Notes: generated by a model from the letters alone, not told the origin. Positions 43,819-54,577 are shown, numbered from the stretch's first letter. The stretch is DNA of 64,000 nucleotides from Candidatus Roseilinea sp. (GCA_026003755.1 BPHV01000002.1:124001-188000); one strand, 5' to 3'. Program-made: numbers and translations.

Positions 43819-45195
43819 TTGTCTGCCGTCGAAGAAACGATCGAAGTTCCTGCACACGCCGGCGCAATCCAGGCGCGTCGGCGCGTGTTCGCCCTGGCCT
43901 GGCCGGTGATCGCCGAGAATTTCCTCGAAACGCTGCTCGGCATCGTGGATACATGGCTGGTGGCGCAGCTCGCCATCAGTGCATTGGCCCTGGCCGGCGT
44001 GGGCGCTGCCGTGCAGGTGATGCAGTTCGTGTTGTCGGCGCTTTCGGCGCTGTCCATCGGCGCATCGGTGCTAGTGGCGCAGGCAGTCGGCGCGCGCGAC
44101 TACTCGCGCGCCAAAAACCTAGCCCGCCAGTCGCTCCTGTGGAGCCTCATCATCTCTATCCCGCTGGCGCTGGCCGGCCTGTGGGCGGCTGGGCCGATCA
44201 TCGGCCTGTTCGGCATGGAGCCGGCTGCCGCCGAGATCGGCGTGAGCTACATGCAAGTGACGATGGGCACGGTCGTCGTGCTGATCGGGCTGTTCATCGG
44301 CAGCGGCGTATTGCGCGGCGCAGGTGACTCGCGCACACCGCTGATCGTCACCACCATCGCCAACCTCATCAACATCCCGTTGACGTGGGCGTTGATCTTC
44401 GGGCGGCTGGGGCTGCCCGAACTCGGCCCGGTCGGCAGCGCGTGGGCTTCGTTCATCGCGCGCGCTGTTGCGCTTGCCATCCTGCTAATCGTGCTGTGGC
44501 GTGGGCGCAACGGCATTCGCATTGGCGGGCCGGGCCTGTGGCGGCCTAATACGATGGTCGCCAGAGGCGTGCTGTCCATCGGTGTGCCGGCGGCGCTGGA
44601 GCAAATCCTGGCCAGCGGCGCGTTCTTCGTGCTCATGATCATCGTCGGGCAACTGGGCACGGCGATGCTGGCCGCCAACCGCATCGCCATCAACGCCCTG
44701 TCGCTCGCCTTCCTGCCTGGCTTCGGCTTCGCGATTGCGGCCACGGCGCTGGTCGGTCAGAGCGTGGGCGCGCGCAACATCCGCGAGGGCGAGGCGGCTG
44801 CGCGCATCGCGGCGGAATGGGCGCTGATCTGGATGAGCAGCTTCGGCTTGATCCTGTTTGTCTTTGCGCCGCAGGTGCTGCGGGGGTTCACCGATGACCC
44901 GGCGGTGGTGCGCGCCGGCGTGGATGCGCTGCGGGTGATGGCTTTCAGCATGCCGCCGCTGGCGATCTTGTTCGTGGCAGCCGGCGGCTTGCGCGGCATG
45001 GGCAACACGCGCATCCCGCTGGTCATCTTCGGCGGCGGCTTGTGGACGATCACCGGCCTGGCTGCGCTGGTGGTGAACACGATCGGCGGCGGGCTGATCG
45101 CGGTGTGGAGCATGTTCGTGATCGGCACGCCGGTGATGGCCTGGCTGATGGTGCGCAGCTTCCGCAGCGCTGCGCGTGAGTTTCAGTATCCGTAG
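43819..45195 (+). CDS. MATE family efflux transporter
   Basis: A 458-aa exporter with 12 membrane helices in two related halves. Typical parts are FALAWPVIAENFLETLLGIV, SIGASVLVAQAVGARDYSRA, GDSRTPLIVTTIANLINIPL, ATALVGQSVGARNIREGEAA and GMGNTRIPLVIFGGGLWT. It uses a proton or sodium gradient to expel cationic drugs or metabolites. The start is a TTG with GAGGA nine bases upstream; no ATG is present at the expected place. It is divergent from cbs. Confidence 0.9.
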   Translation: MSAVEETIEVPAHAGAIQARRRVFALAWPVIAENFLETLLGIVDTWLVAQLAISALALAGVGAAVQVMQFVLSALSALSIGASVLVAQAVGARDYSRAKNLARQSLLWSLIISIPLALAGLWAAGPIIGLFGMEPAAAEIGVSYMQVTMGTVVVLIGLFIGSGVLRGAGDSRTPLIVTTIANLINIPLTWALIFGRLGLPELGPVGSAWASFIARAVALAILLIVLWRGRNGIRIGGPGLWRPNTMVARGVLSIGVPAALEQILASGAFFVLMIIVGQLGTAMLAANRIAINALSLAFLPGFGFAIAATALVGQSVGARNIREGEAAARIAAEWALIWMSSFGLILFVFAPQVLRGFTDDPAVVRAGVDALRVMAFSMPPLAILFVAAGGLRGMGNTRIPLVIFGGGLWTITGLAALVVNTIGGGLIAVWSMFVIGTPVMAWLMVRSFRSAAREFQYP

Positions 45196-45243
45196 AGGTC
45201 AGCCGAGCAGGCCGGTGGTGATTGGGGACATGAATATGCCGGG

Positions 45244-46925
45244 CTAGGATGCCTGCTCCGCCGCGGCGTCAACTTCGCCGTGCAGCTCCATGCGGCGCCG
45301 TTCGGAGGGCAGCAGCCCCTCCGGGCGTGTGATCATCATCACCACGAGCAGCGCGGCAAAGAGCACGATGCGATATTCGTCCACGCCGCGCAGCACTTCC
45401 GGCAGCCCTTTCAAGGCGATCGCGCCCAGCACGACGCCGGGGATGCTGCCCATGCCGCCCACGATGATTAACGCCAGCGCGTCAATCGAGACAAAGAGCG
45501 AGAAATTGTCCGGGAAGATGTTGACCTGGCGCGCCGCGTAGAGCTGGCCGGCCACGCCGGCGAAGGTTGCGCCGATGGCGAACGCCATCAGCTTGGCGCG
45601 CACCAGGTCCACGCCCATCGCTTGAGCCGCGTCCTCATCCTCGCGGATCGCCACCCATGCGCGGCCGATGCGCGAGCGCTCCAACCGAAACGCCACGAAG
45701 GCAATGACCGCCGTGCCAAGCAGGGCCAGGATGAAGATGTCGCGCGGGTTGCCCAGGTTGTAGCCGAACAGCGTCGGCGGCGCCAGGTTCAGCAGCCCGC
45801 GCGGCCCGTTGGTCAAGTCGGCCAGGTTCAGCATGAACAGCCGGATGATCTCGCCGAAGCCGAGCGTGACGATGGCGAGGTAATCGCCGCGCAGCCGCAG
45901 CACCGGCGTGCCCAGCAGGACGCCGCCGATCGCCGCCAGGATCATGACGATCGGGATGGATTGCCAGAAACTCAGCAACGGCTGATCGGTTGGCAGTCCC
46001 AGCGCGCTCAGTTGTTGGCTGAACCACGGCGACGAGAACGGCGCGGAGAGGAAGGCATACGCATATGCGCCGATGGCGAAGAAGGCTACATAGCCCAGGT
46101 CCAGCAGGCCGGCATAGCCGACGACGATGTTCAGCCCCAGCCCCATCATCACGAAGATGAACACGATGCCCATCACCGCGTTCTGGAACTGGTCGAGCAC
46201 GAAGGGCAGCGCTGCCAGTCCGGCCAGCAGTGCGAAGGAGACAGCCGTTCGCTCTTTGCCGGGGGTCGCTGCGCGCACGGCAAACAGCCCGGCGGCGACA
46301 GCGAGCATGGCCAGCAGCAGGCGGATCGTGCCCCTGTTCGCGCCGCCGATGGTCACCCCTGGCTGTCCGAGAACGATGACGGCGAGCAACAGGGCGAACG
46401 GCAGCGCGATCGCGATCCAGCGCGTCTGGGCCGAGATCCGCTCATTGGGCGTGCGGGTTGCTGCGCGATGTAAAGCGATCGCCACCGCGCCGCCGGCGAG
46501 GCTGCCCAGCAGCACAACGAGGGCTGGGCGCAGGAAGTCGAACGCGGCGAGCTGGCCGCGCGCGACGGCGAGCGTGGGCACGCCATACCACGCAGCGACA
46601 TTCGGCGGCGTGATCTTATCGAGCACCGGCTGGATGCGCACCCCCGCCGCCCAACAGCGCCGCGAAGACTCCTACCAGGATGGTGACGAGCGCCCCACCA
46701 ATCACGCCGGCGATCAGCGCCTGGCGCAGGACCGTCGCCGGCGGATGGCGCTGCGCTTCGCCGCGCAACGCCAGCGCGACAATCGCCGCGGTCACGATCG
46801 CCATGACGAACGGGGCGCTTGCTTCAAAGCGACCGGGCAACCCGATCAGCGTCAGGTAGGGCCAGGATGCCGAACCCGATCAGCCCGATGCGAATGCCGC
46901 GTGGATCGCGCTCAACCGCAGTCAT
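45244..46925 (-). CDS. livM: Branched-chain amino acid ABC permease LivM, with two apparent frameshifts
   Basis: Inner-membrane permease of a LivFGHMK-type importer. The conserved core (RIQPVLDKITPPNVAAW onward, GIVFIFVMMGLGLNIVVGYA, GLLDLGYVAFFAIGAYAYA, NLADLTNGPRGLLNL, SRIGRAWVAIREDEDAAQA) is intact from 46641 to 45244. Upstream the gene starts at an ATG overlapping the livH stop (ATGA, 46925-46922). It changes frame near 46857-46863 (extra base in a CCC run) and again at the C5 run 46641-46645. Removing one base at each restores a continuous protein of about 560 aa with an extended N-terminus. Sequence error or decay are both possible. Confidence 0.82.
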
Positions 46926-47992
46926 ACCTTCTTCTCGGCGAGCGCTTCGCCCAGCAGACCCTGCGGCCGGAAGATCAGCACCAGCACCAGCAGGGCGAAG
47001 GCGATGATGTCCTTGTACTCAGCCGGAATACCGAGCGCGCTCGGCCCGATGGACTCGGCGATGCCCAGCACCAGCGCGCCGACCATCGCGCCGGGGATGT
47101 TGCCGATGCCGCCCATCACGGCGGCGGTAAAGGCTTTGAGGCCGGGGATGAAGCCGCTGTTGAATTTGATGACCGAGTTGTGGAAGCCCAGCATCACGCC
47201 TGCCGCGCCGGCCAGCGCCGAGCCGAGCAGGAAGGTGAAGGTGATGATCTGGTTCACGTCCACGCCCATCAACGCAGCGGTATCGCGGTCGGCAGCGACG
47301 GCGCGCATCGCCCGCCCCAGCCGCGTGCGTTGGACGATGACGAACAGCGCCCCCATCAGCGCCAGCGACGTCACGAAGATGATCAGGCCGGTGTAGGGGA
47401 TGAAGACCGGCCCGATGCGGAAGCCGCCGGAGATGAGCGCCGGCCGCTGATACACGAGCGGGCTGACCCCGAAGACAAGCAGGACGGAGTACTGCAAGAA
47501 CAGCGACGCGCCGATTGCGCTGATCAGCGGCACCAGCCGAGGCGCATTGCGCAGCGGGCGATAGGCGATGCGCTCCAGCGTGACGCCGGTGAACATCGCG
47601 CCGACCATGCCGATCCCCATCACGATCAACAGCGCGGCCACCACCAGGCCGGCCGGGCCGCGCATCCACCCCAGCGCCTGGGCGAGCTGCAGCGCAAAGA
47701 AGCCGGCCACGCCGCCGATCATCATGACTTCGCCGTGCGCGAAGTTAATCATCAACAAGATGCCGTATACCAGCGTATAGCCCAGCGCCACTAATGCATA
47801 CACGCCGCCCAACACCAGCCCGTTCACCAACTGCGACGCCCAAAACGTCAGGGGATAGCTCTCGGCCAGGCTGACCGTAATGGCGCGCGCGACCACCAAG
47901 GCGCAGATCAGCAGCGCGATCGCGCGCGCGATCCAGCGCGCAGTCTGTGCGCGGCGCTGCAGATTGGGTGCGACTACAAGGGCTTGGGACAC
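46922..47992 (-). CDS. livH: Branched-chain amino acid ABC permease LivH
   Basis: A 356-aa permease with about eight membrane helices. Typical segments are FWASQLVNGLVLGGVYALVA, LGYTLVYGILLMINFAHGEV, ERIAYRPLRNAPRLVPLISA, GRAMRAVAADRDTAALMGVD and GMGGIGNIPGAMVGALVLG-like GGIGNIPGAMVGALVLGIAE. It pairs with LivM to form the channel. The GTG at 47992 is preferred because the upstream in-frame ATG at 48055 would place its start inside a long intercistronic hairpin. The frame is intact, unlike livM and livK. Confidence 0.85.
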   Translation of the reverse strand: MSQALVVAPNLQRRAQTARWIARAIALLICALVVARAITVSLAESYPLTFWASQLVNGLVLGGVYALVALGYTLVYGILLMINFAHGEVMMIGGVAGFFALQLAQALGWMRGPAGLVVAALLIVMGIGMVGAMFTGVTLERIAYRPLRNAPRLVPLISAIGASLFLQYSVLLVFGVSPLVYQRPALISGGFRIGPVFIPYTGLIIFVTSLALMGALFVIVQRTRLGRAMRAVAADRDTAALMGVDVNQIITFTFLLGSALAGAAGVMLGFHNSVIKFNSGFIPGLKAFTAAVMGGIGNIPGAMVGALVLGIAESIGPSALGIPAEYKDIIAFALLVLVLIFRPQGLLGEALAEKKV

Positions 47993-48023
47993 GATGCAGT
48001 TTCTGAAACTGTCTCCATCGCGC

Positions 48024-48053
48024 GTCCCTCTCCGGCCTGTGCCGGAGAGGGAC
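48024..48053 (-). terminator. Intercistronic hairpin between livK and livH
   Basis: GTCCCTCTCCGGC (48024-48036) and GCCGGAGAGGGAC (48041-48053) make a perfect 13-bp stem with a 4-nt loop. No T-run follows on the minus strand, so it is more likely a partial terminator or 3' stabiliser that lets the binding protein be made in excess of the permeases. A 15-bp palindrome, CAGTTTCTGAAACTG (47997-48011), lies just before the livH start. Confidence 0.7.
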
Positions 48054-48079
48054 ATTTAAGGGGGAGATGAAGGGCAGGC

Positions 48080-49405
<1,326 letters not shown>

Positions 49406-49544
49406 CGTTTTCTCTCCTGGGTGATGAATATCCGAATCCGGTTGTGCCTACAAGGACAGAAGTGTAATCGCAGTCGTCGCGGCGCACAAATGGATGAGCA
49501 GACGGCGCAACGCGCCTGCCGACTGCTCGTACACTACGCTTGCC

Positions 49545-51896
49545 ATGACTCAGTCCAGACGCTTCGCTCTGCTAGCCGCGCGCGACATCAACAAAGAGAC
49601 CTTCGTCGAAGCATGGCCCGACGCCGGCCTGATCGTCGCCGACGGGCCGAACGATCCTCAGCCTTCGCTGCTCCTCTCTTCGGCCGGCGCTCGGAAGAAG
49701 CAGGTGGTGGAGATGGACGGCAAGCCGCGCGAACAGTTCGACGCGCTCGATACGTTCATCGCCGACCACTTTCTCGACCTGGGCGTGGCCGAAGCGGCGA
49801 TGGCCACGCCCTCGCTGCAAATCGCGCGCATGCTCGTGGATATCAACGTCTCCGCCGGCGCAGTGCGCCGTCTGGCCCTGGGCTGCACGCCGGCCAAGCT
49901 GTGCGAGATCGTGCGCCACATGAGCGTCCTGGAGATGATGATGGGCCTGGCCAAGATGCGCGTGCGTAGGACGCCGGCCAATCAGGCGCACGTCACCAAC
50001 CGACGCGAGAATCCCGCCTTGCTGGCCGCCGACGCCGCCGAGGCAGCCTTGCGCGGCTTCGCCGAGATCGAGACCACCGTCGGCATCGCGCGCATGGCAC
50101 CGCTGAACGCGTTGTGCGTGCTGGTCGGCTCACAGGCCGGTCGGGGCGGCGTGCTCACCCAGTGCGCCATTGAGGAAAGCATGGGCCTACGGCTGGCGAT
50201 GAAGGGACTGACCAGTTACGCCGAGACGCTGAGCGTATACGGCACGGAACGCAGTTTTGTGGACGGCGACGATACGCCGTGGAGCAAGGCCTTCCTGGCC
50301 AGCGCCTATGCCTCGCGCGGCGTGAAGGTCCGCTTCACCAGCGGCACCGGCAGCGAAGCATTGATGGGCAGCAGCGAGGGCAAGAGCATGTTGTATCTGG
50401 AGGCGCGCTGCCTGTGCGTGGTGCGCGGCGCCGGCAGCCAGGGCGTTCAGAATGGCTCGATTTCGTGCATCGCGCTGCCGGAGAGCTTGCCAGGCGGTGT
50501 GCGCGCGGTGCTGGCCGAGAACCTGATCGCCGCCATGCTCGGCCTGGAGGTCGCCAGCGGCAATGACGCGCTGGCCAGCCACAGCGCCATTCGCAAAAGC
50601 GCCAAACTCATGCTGCAGTTCATCCCCGGCACGGACTTTATCTTCAGCGGCTACAGCGCTGTGCCGCGCCGCGATAACTTGTTCGGCGGCGGCAACTTCG
50701 ACGCCGAAGACTTCGATGACTACAACGTGCTCCAGCGCGACATGCAGATCGACGGGGGGCTGCGGCCGGTGCGCGAGGCGGAGGCGTTGGCGGTGCGCCG
50801 CGAGGCCGCCCGCGCGGTGCAGGCCGTCTATGCCGAGTTGGGCTTCCCGGAGATCCGCGACGAGGAGGTGGAAGCCGCTGTCGTCGCCCACGGCAGCGAT
50901 GACATGCCGCCGCGCGACATCGTCGCCGACCTGGTCGCTGCCGATCGCTTCCTGGAAGGGCCGCAGGACGTGCGCGATGTGGTTGCCGCGCTGCGCCGGC
51001 GCGGGTTCGCGCGCATCGCCGCTAACTTGGCTGAGATGCTGCGCCAACGCGCGCTGGGCGACTACCTGCAACCGGCGGCGATCTTCGTCTCCAGCCACCC
51101 AGGGCGCGAAGCAGGCGATGGGGTAAAGGCGACCGTTGGCGCGAACGATGCGCGCGCTCACCCATCAACCCCGGACTCCCCGGCCCTGTCCTCTCGTTTT
51201 CGCGTGCTCAGCGCCCTCACCGATCCGAACGACTATGCCGGCCCGGGCACGGGCTATCGCATGAGCGACGAGCGGTGGCGCGAAATACAGCGGCTGCCAC
51301 AGGCCCGGTCGCCGCGTGACTTCATCGCCGACTGCATCGGCGCGCCGTTAGAAAATCTGCGCGAGATCGGCGAGGCCAAAGCAGGACGTTTCAACGAGGT
51401 GATCGTGTGCGTCGGCCCAGCCTTTGGCACGGCGCTGACCAAGACGATTAACGGCCTTGACCATGAAGACGTGCTCAAAGCGATCTTCACCGGCGTGGCC
51501 AAGGAAGGCATGACCGCCCGGCTGATCAAGGCCTATCACACCAGCGACTGCGCCCAGCTCGGCTTCACTGCGTCGAGCTACAGCGGCAGCGGCATCGGCA
51601 TTGGCCTGCAAAGTCGCGGCACGGCGGTCATTCACAAGCGCGGCATGCCTCGGCTGCACAACTTGGAACTATTCTCGTTCTCGCCTAGCTTGACGCTGGA
51701 GATCTTTGAGCAGATCGGCCGAAATGCGGCGAGGTATGCGAAGGGCGAAGTGGTCAAGCCCGTGCCGGTGACGGTGGACAATTGGGCGCGCCTGCGCCTG
51801 ATCGTCAAGACGGCGCTGCTGCATCGCCGCGAGACCGAGGAAGTGCGCGACAAGCCGCCACAGGAGCTGTTCTTCGACTGGGAGCCGGATGTATGA
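49545..51896 (+). CDS. Diol/glycerol dehydratase, large and medium subunits fused
   Basis: A 783-aa B12-dependent dehydratase in which the large (PduC-like) and medium (PduD-like) subunits form one chain. The large part (about residues 1-540) has SRRFALLAARDINKETFVEA, TPAKLCEIVRHMSVLEMMMG, RGVKVRFTSGTGSEALMGSS and SCIALPESLPGGVRAV. After a linker, the medium part (about residues 600-760) has VIVCVGPAFGTALTKTINGL, HTSDCAQLGFTASSYSGSGI and HNLELFSFSPSLTLEIFEQI. It dehydrates glycerol or 1,2-diols to aldehydes. The ATG at 49545 is chosen by family start. No reactivase or shell genes are nearby. Confidence 0.9.
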   Translation: MTQSRRFALLAARDINKETFVEAWPDAGLIVADGPNDPQPSLLLSSAGARKKQVVEMDGKPREQFDALDTFIADHFLDLGVAEAAMATPSLQIARMLVDINVSAGAVRRLALGCTPAKLCEIVRHMSVLEMMMGLAKMRVRRTPANQAHVTNRRENPALLAADAAEAALRGFAEIETTVGIARMAPLNALCVLVGSQAGRGGVLTQCAIEESMGLRLAMKGLTSYAETLSVYGTERSFVDGDDTPWSKAFLASAYASRGVKVRFTSGTGSEALMGSSEGKSMLYLEARCLCVVRGAGSQGVQNGSISCIALPESLPGGVRAVLAENLIAAMLGLEVASGNDALASHSAIRKSAKLMLQFIPGTDFIFSGYSAVPRRDNLFGGGNFDAEDFDDYNVLQRDMQIDGGLRPVREAEALAVRREAARAVQAVYAELGFPEIRDEEVEAAVVAHGSDDMPPRDIVADLVAADRFLEGPQDVRDVVAALRRRGFARIAANLAEMLRQRALGDYLQPAAIFVSSHPGREAGDGVKATVGANDARAHPSTPDSPALSSRFRVLSALTDPNDYAGPGTGYRMSDERWREIQRLPQARSPRDFIADCIGAPLENLREIGEAKAGRFNEVIVCVGPAFGTALTKTINGLDHEDVLKAIFTGVAKEGMTARLIKAYHTSDCAQLGFTASSYSGSGIGIGLQSRGTAVIHKRGMPRLHNLELFSFSPSLTLEIFEQIGRNAARYAKGEVVKPVPVTVDNWARLRLIVKTALLHRRETEEVRDKPPQELFFDWEPDV

Positions 51897-51973
51897 GCCG
51901 AGCCGGTGAGCTGGAAACCGATGAGCAAGGCGCGAGGCTTGAAGACGAAAGATGAAAGACGAAAGATGGGGGT
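51897..51973 (+). repeat. Period-7 array at the 5' end of the dehydratase small-subunit gene
   Basis: From about 51918 the bases run as heptamers: AACCGAT, GAGCAAG, GCGCGAG, GCTTGAA, GACGAAA, GATGAAA, GACGAAA, GATGGGG, GTGACGA. Less regular units reach back to the stop codon of the large subunit at 51896. The array carries a TGA (51953-51955) in the reading frame of the small subunit. Confidence 0.65.
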
Positions 51974-52000
51974 GACGACTTCCAGATTTCTCCCGACACG

Positions 52001-52264
52001 TTGCACCGGCAAGCCGGCGCAGCGCAGGCGGCCGGCTTCACCCAACTGGCCGAAAACCTGCGCCGCGCTGCGGAATTGACCGCTGTGCCGAAGGAAGAGC
52101 TGCTGCGCATCTACGAAGCGCTGCGCCCTGGGCGCGCCACTCAAGCCGAGCTGCTCGCCATCGCCGAAGCGCTGGAGCGCGACTACGGCGCGCAACAGAC
52201 GGCAGCTTTCATCCGCGAGGCGGCGGCGGAATACGCCCGGCGCCGCTTGTTCCGCCCGAAGTGA
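52001..52264 (+). CDS. Diol/glycerol dehydratase small subunit, 5' end disrupted
   Basis: An 87-codon frame matching the C-terminal two thirds of PduE-type small subunits: FTQLAENLRRAAELTAVPKE, ELLRIYEALRPGRATQAELL and QQTAAFIREAAAEYARRRLF. In-frame similarity continues upstream (DDFQISPDTLHRQ from about 51974) with no start codon except the TTG at 52001. The frame that would begin with the overlapping ATG at 51893 (ATGA with the large subunit stop) is closed by TGA at 51953 inside a period-7 array. The holoenzyme therefore may lack a normal small subunit or use the TTG. Confidence 0.72.
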   Translation: MHRQAGAAQAAGFTQLAENLRRAAELTAVPKEELLRIYEALRPGRATQAELLAIAEALERDYGAQQTAAFIREAAAEYARRRLFRPK

Positions 52265-52336
52265 AACTTCCCGGTCGCGGCTATCTCGGGCAGCCGGGGA
52301 AACACGCTGTTGGACTGAGCGGCGCCCGCGCGCAAC

Positions 52337-52921
52337 TCATGGCTCGCCGCGCGTCGGCGGTGTGTGGGCAACGGCAGCAAAATCCTGCGGCGGCCAATAG
52401 ATCAACCAGGCGCGACCGATGAACTGCTCGCGTGAAAACGCGCCGAACGAGCGGCTGTCGCCGAGGTCGGCACGATTGTCGTTGAGCAGGAAATAGTCAT
52501 CCGGGCCGAGACGATATCGCCCTCCGGTTGTCGCGCTGAGGTTCAGGCGCTCACGCCCTTCGAGCACGTAGGGCTCGCGCAGCGGCAATCCGTTCACCGA
52601 CACCTGTACGCCGCGAATGTCGAGCGCATCCCCCGGCAAGCCGATCACGCGGTGCAACTGGATGCGAGCAGGGTCAATGCGATTGCGCACGGCGACGATG
52701 TCGCCGCGCTGCGGCACGGTCAATCGGTAGGGCAGCCGGCTGACCAGCACGCGCTGGCCTGGGCGCAACGTGGGCGTCATGCGCTCATCCCTCACCTCGA
52801 CGGAGGTCAAGAAGAAGCTGTAGAGCCACACAACGATGCCGGCGGCGATGAGGATCTCGAGCAAGCTGCGCCACAGCGGCCGGCCGCGCGGCCAGCCTGC
52901 CGCAGCGTCGTCGTCCGTCAT
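52337..52921 (-). CDS. lepB: Signal peptidase I-like protein lacking the catalytic serine
   Basis: A 194-aa membrane protein with one N-terminal helix (LEILIAAGIVVWLYSFFL) and the S26 fold: MTPTLRPGQRVLVSRLPYRL, PQRGDIVAVRNR, LHRVIGLPGDALDIRGVQVS, and NDNRADLGDSRSFGAF. Where type I signal peptidases have Ser-Met-x-Pro-Thr-Leu, this reads Arg-Met-Thr-Pro-Thr-Leu (codon CGC, one base from AGC). Where the general-base Lys precedes R-V-I-G-L-P-G-D there is His. All structural boxes are otherwise intact. It may be a pseudoenzyme or carry a mutation. The ATG at 52921 fits the family; it is divergent from malQ. Confidence 0.8.
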   Translation of the reverse strand: MTDDDAAAGWPRGRPLWRSLLEILIAAGIVVWLYSFFLTSVEVRDERMTPTLRPGQRVLVSRLPYRLTVPQRGDIVAVRNRIDPARIQLHRVIGLPGDALDIRGVQVSVNGLPLREPYVLEGRERLNLSATTGGRYRLGPDDYFLLNDNRADLGDSRSFGAFSREQFIGRAWLIYWPPQDFAAVAHTPPTRGEP

Positions 52922-53038
52922 TGCGATCTGCGCGTCGGTAGAGCGTTGCACGGTGGGATTGTAGTGCGAAACCGTGGCGACAACCGTGGTTACAATAGCT
53001 TGGCGTCTCTTTGGAGCGCTGCAGTGATCAGGAGCATC

Positions 53039-54520
53039 ATGGAAAGAGCAAGCGGCATTCTCCTTCATCCCACATCGTTGCCGAGTCGCTTCGGAATCGG
53101 CGAATTCAACGACGACGCCTATCGCTTCGTTGACGTGTTGGCCGAGATGGGTCAGAAGCTGTGGCAAGTGCTGCCGCTCGGCCCCACGGGCTACGGCGAT
53201 TCGCCCTATCAGTGTTTCTCCGCCTTTGCCGGCAATCCGCTGCTCATCAGCCTAGAACACCTGGCGCGCGAGAACGCGCTGGCCTGGGACGATCTGAAGG
53301 ATGTGCCGGACTTCCCGGCTGACCGAGTGGAGTATGGCGATGTCATTGACTACAAGTTTGACCTTCTGCATCGCTCGTATATCCACTTCATGCAATATGC
53401 CTCCACGCAGCAGCACGAGGCGTTTGAAGCGTTCTGTGCGGCGAACGCTGCCTGGCTGGATGACTATGCGCTGTTCATCGCACTGAAAGACGCTCACGCC
53501 GGCGACCCCTGGACGACCTGGCAGGACGACGTCGCCCGCCGCGCGCCCACCGCGCTCGCACGCTCGCGCAACCAACTGGCGAACGCAATACACAAGCAGA
53601 AGTACTACCAATTCCAGTTCTTCCAGCAATGGTCCGCCCTCAAACGCTACGCCAATGCGAAGGGCATCAAGATCATCGGCGACATTCCCATCTTTGTCGC
53701 TTTCGACAGCGCGGACGTATGGTCGCACCGCGAGTTTTTTCACCTCGACCAGCGCGGCAACCCGACGGTGATCGCCGGCGTGCCGCCGGACTACTTCAGC
53801 CCGACCGGCCAGCGCTGGGGCAACCCGCTCTACCGCTGGGAGGTGATGGCGCAGCAGGGTTACGCTTGGTGGATCGAGCGCTGCCGCTCAGCGTTTGCCC
53901 TGTTCGACTACGTGCGCATTGACCATTTCCGCGGCTTCGAGTCTTACTGGGAGGTGCCGGCCGACGAGCCAACCGCCGAGAACGGGCGTTGGGTCAAGGG
54001 GCCGGGTCAAGCCCTGTTCCAGGCGATCAAAGCGGCGTTGGGCGATTTGCCCATCATCGCTGAAGACTTGGGCATCATCACGCCAGAAGTCAAAGCGCTG
54101 CGCGACGCGCTCGGCTTCCCCGGTATGCGCGTGTTGCAGTTTGCCTTCGTCGCCGATGCGTCATCGGAATTCCTGCCGCACAACTACGTGCGCAACACGG
54201 TGGCCTACGCCGGCACCCACGACAACGACACCACGCGAGGCTGGTTCGAGAAACTCGACCCGCAGACGCGCCAGCAGGTGTTGGACTACACCGGCACCGA
54301 CGGCAGCCAGATCACCTGGGACTTGATCCGCCTGCTGCTCATGTCGGTGGCCGACACGGTGATCCTCACGCTGCAGGACGTGATCGGGCTGGGCAGCGAA
54401 GCGCGCATGAACTTCCCCGGCCGCGCTGAGGGCAACTGGCAGTGGCGTTTCACCTGGGATCAGTTGACCCACGAGGCGCGGGCGCGCTTGCGCAAGATGA
54501 CAGCGACATACGGCCGGTAA
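53039..54520 (+). CDS. malQ: 4-alpha-glucanotransferase (GH77)
   Basis: A 493-aa amylomaltase that disproportionates maltooligosaccharides in glycogen and maltodextrin metabolism. Catalytic residues are visible: nucleophile Asp in YVRIDHFRGFESYW, acid/base Glu in IIAEDLGIITPEVKALRDAL and the transition-state Asp in YAGTHDNDTTRGW. The start RASGILLHPTSLPSRFGIGE is typical. AGGAG lies five bases before the ATG at 53039. The family length is about 500. Confidence 0.95.
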   Translation: MERASGILLHPTSLPSRFGIGEFNDDAYRFVDVLAEMGQKLWQVLPLGPTGYGDSPYQCFSAFAGNPLLISLEHLARENALAWDDLKDVPDFPADRVEYGDVIDYKFDLLHRSYIHFMQYASTQQHEAFEAFCAANAAWLDDYALFIALKDAHAGDPWTTWQDDVARRAPTALARSRNQLANAIHKQKYYQFQFFQQWSALKRYANAKGIKIIGDIPIFVAFDSADVWSHREFFHLDQRGNPTVIAGVPPDYFSPTGQRWGNPLYRWEVMAQQGYAWWIERCRSAFALFDYVRIDHFRGFESYWEVPADEPTAENGRWVKGPGQALFQAIKAALGDLPIIAEDLGIITPEVKALRDALGFPGMRVLQFAFVADASSEFLPHNYVRNTVAYAGTHDNDTTRGWFEKLDPQTRQQVLDYTGTDGSQITWDLIRLLLMSVADTVILTLQDVIGLGSEARMNFPGRAEGNWQWRFTWDQLTHEARARLRKMTATYGR

Positions 54521-54577
54521 GCAGCGGATGGTGAACGCGCGGGGCTGCGCGGAGTGGCCGGGCAAAATCGGCGGGTG

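Noticed and set aside
46127-47794. A 555-codon plus-strand open frame across livM and livH
   Set aside because: Both permeases are recognisable on the minus strand, and the plus-strand product is Gln/Arg/His-rich shadow sequence.
49406-49544. Cobalamin riboswitch before the dehydratase gene
   Set aside because: The divergent gap is about 140 bp, too short for a B12 riboswitch plus promoter, and no B12-box-like sequence was recognised.
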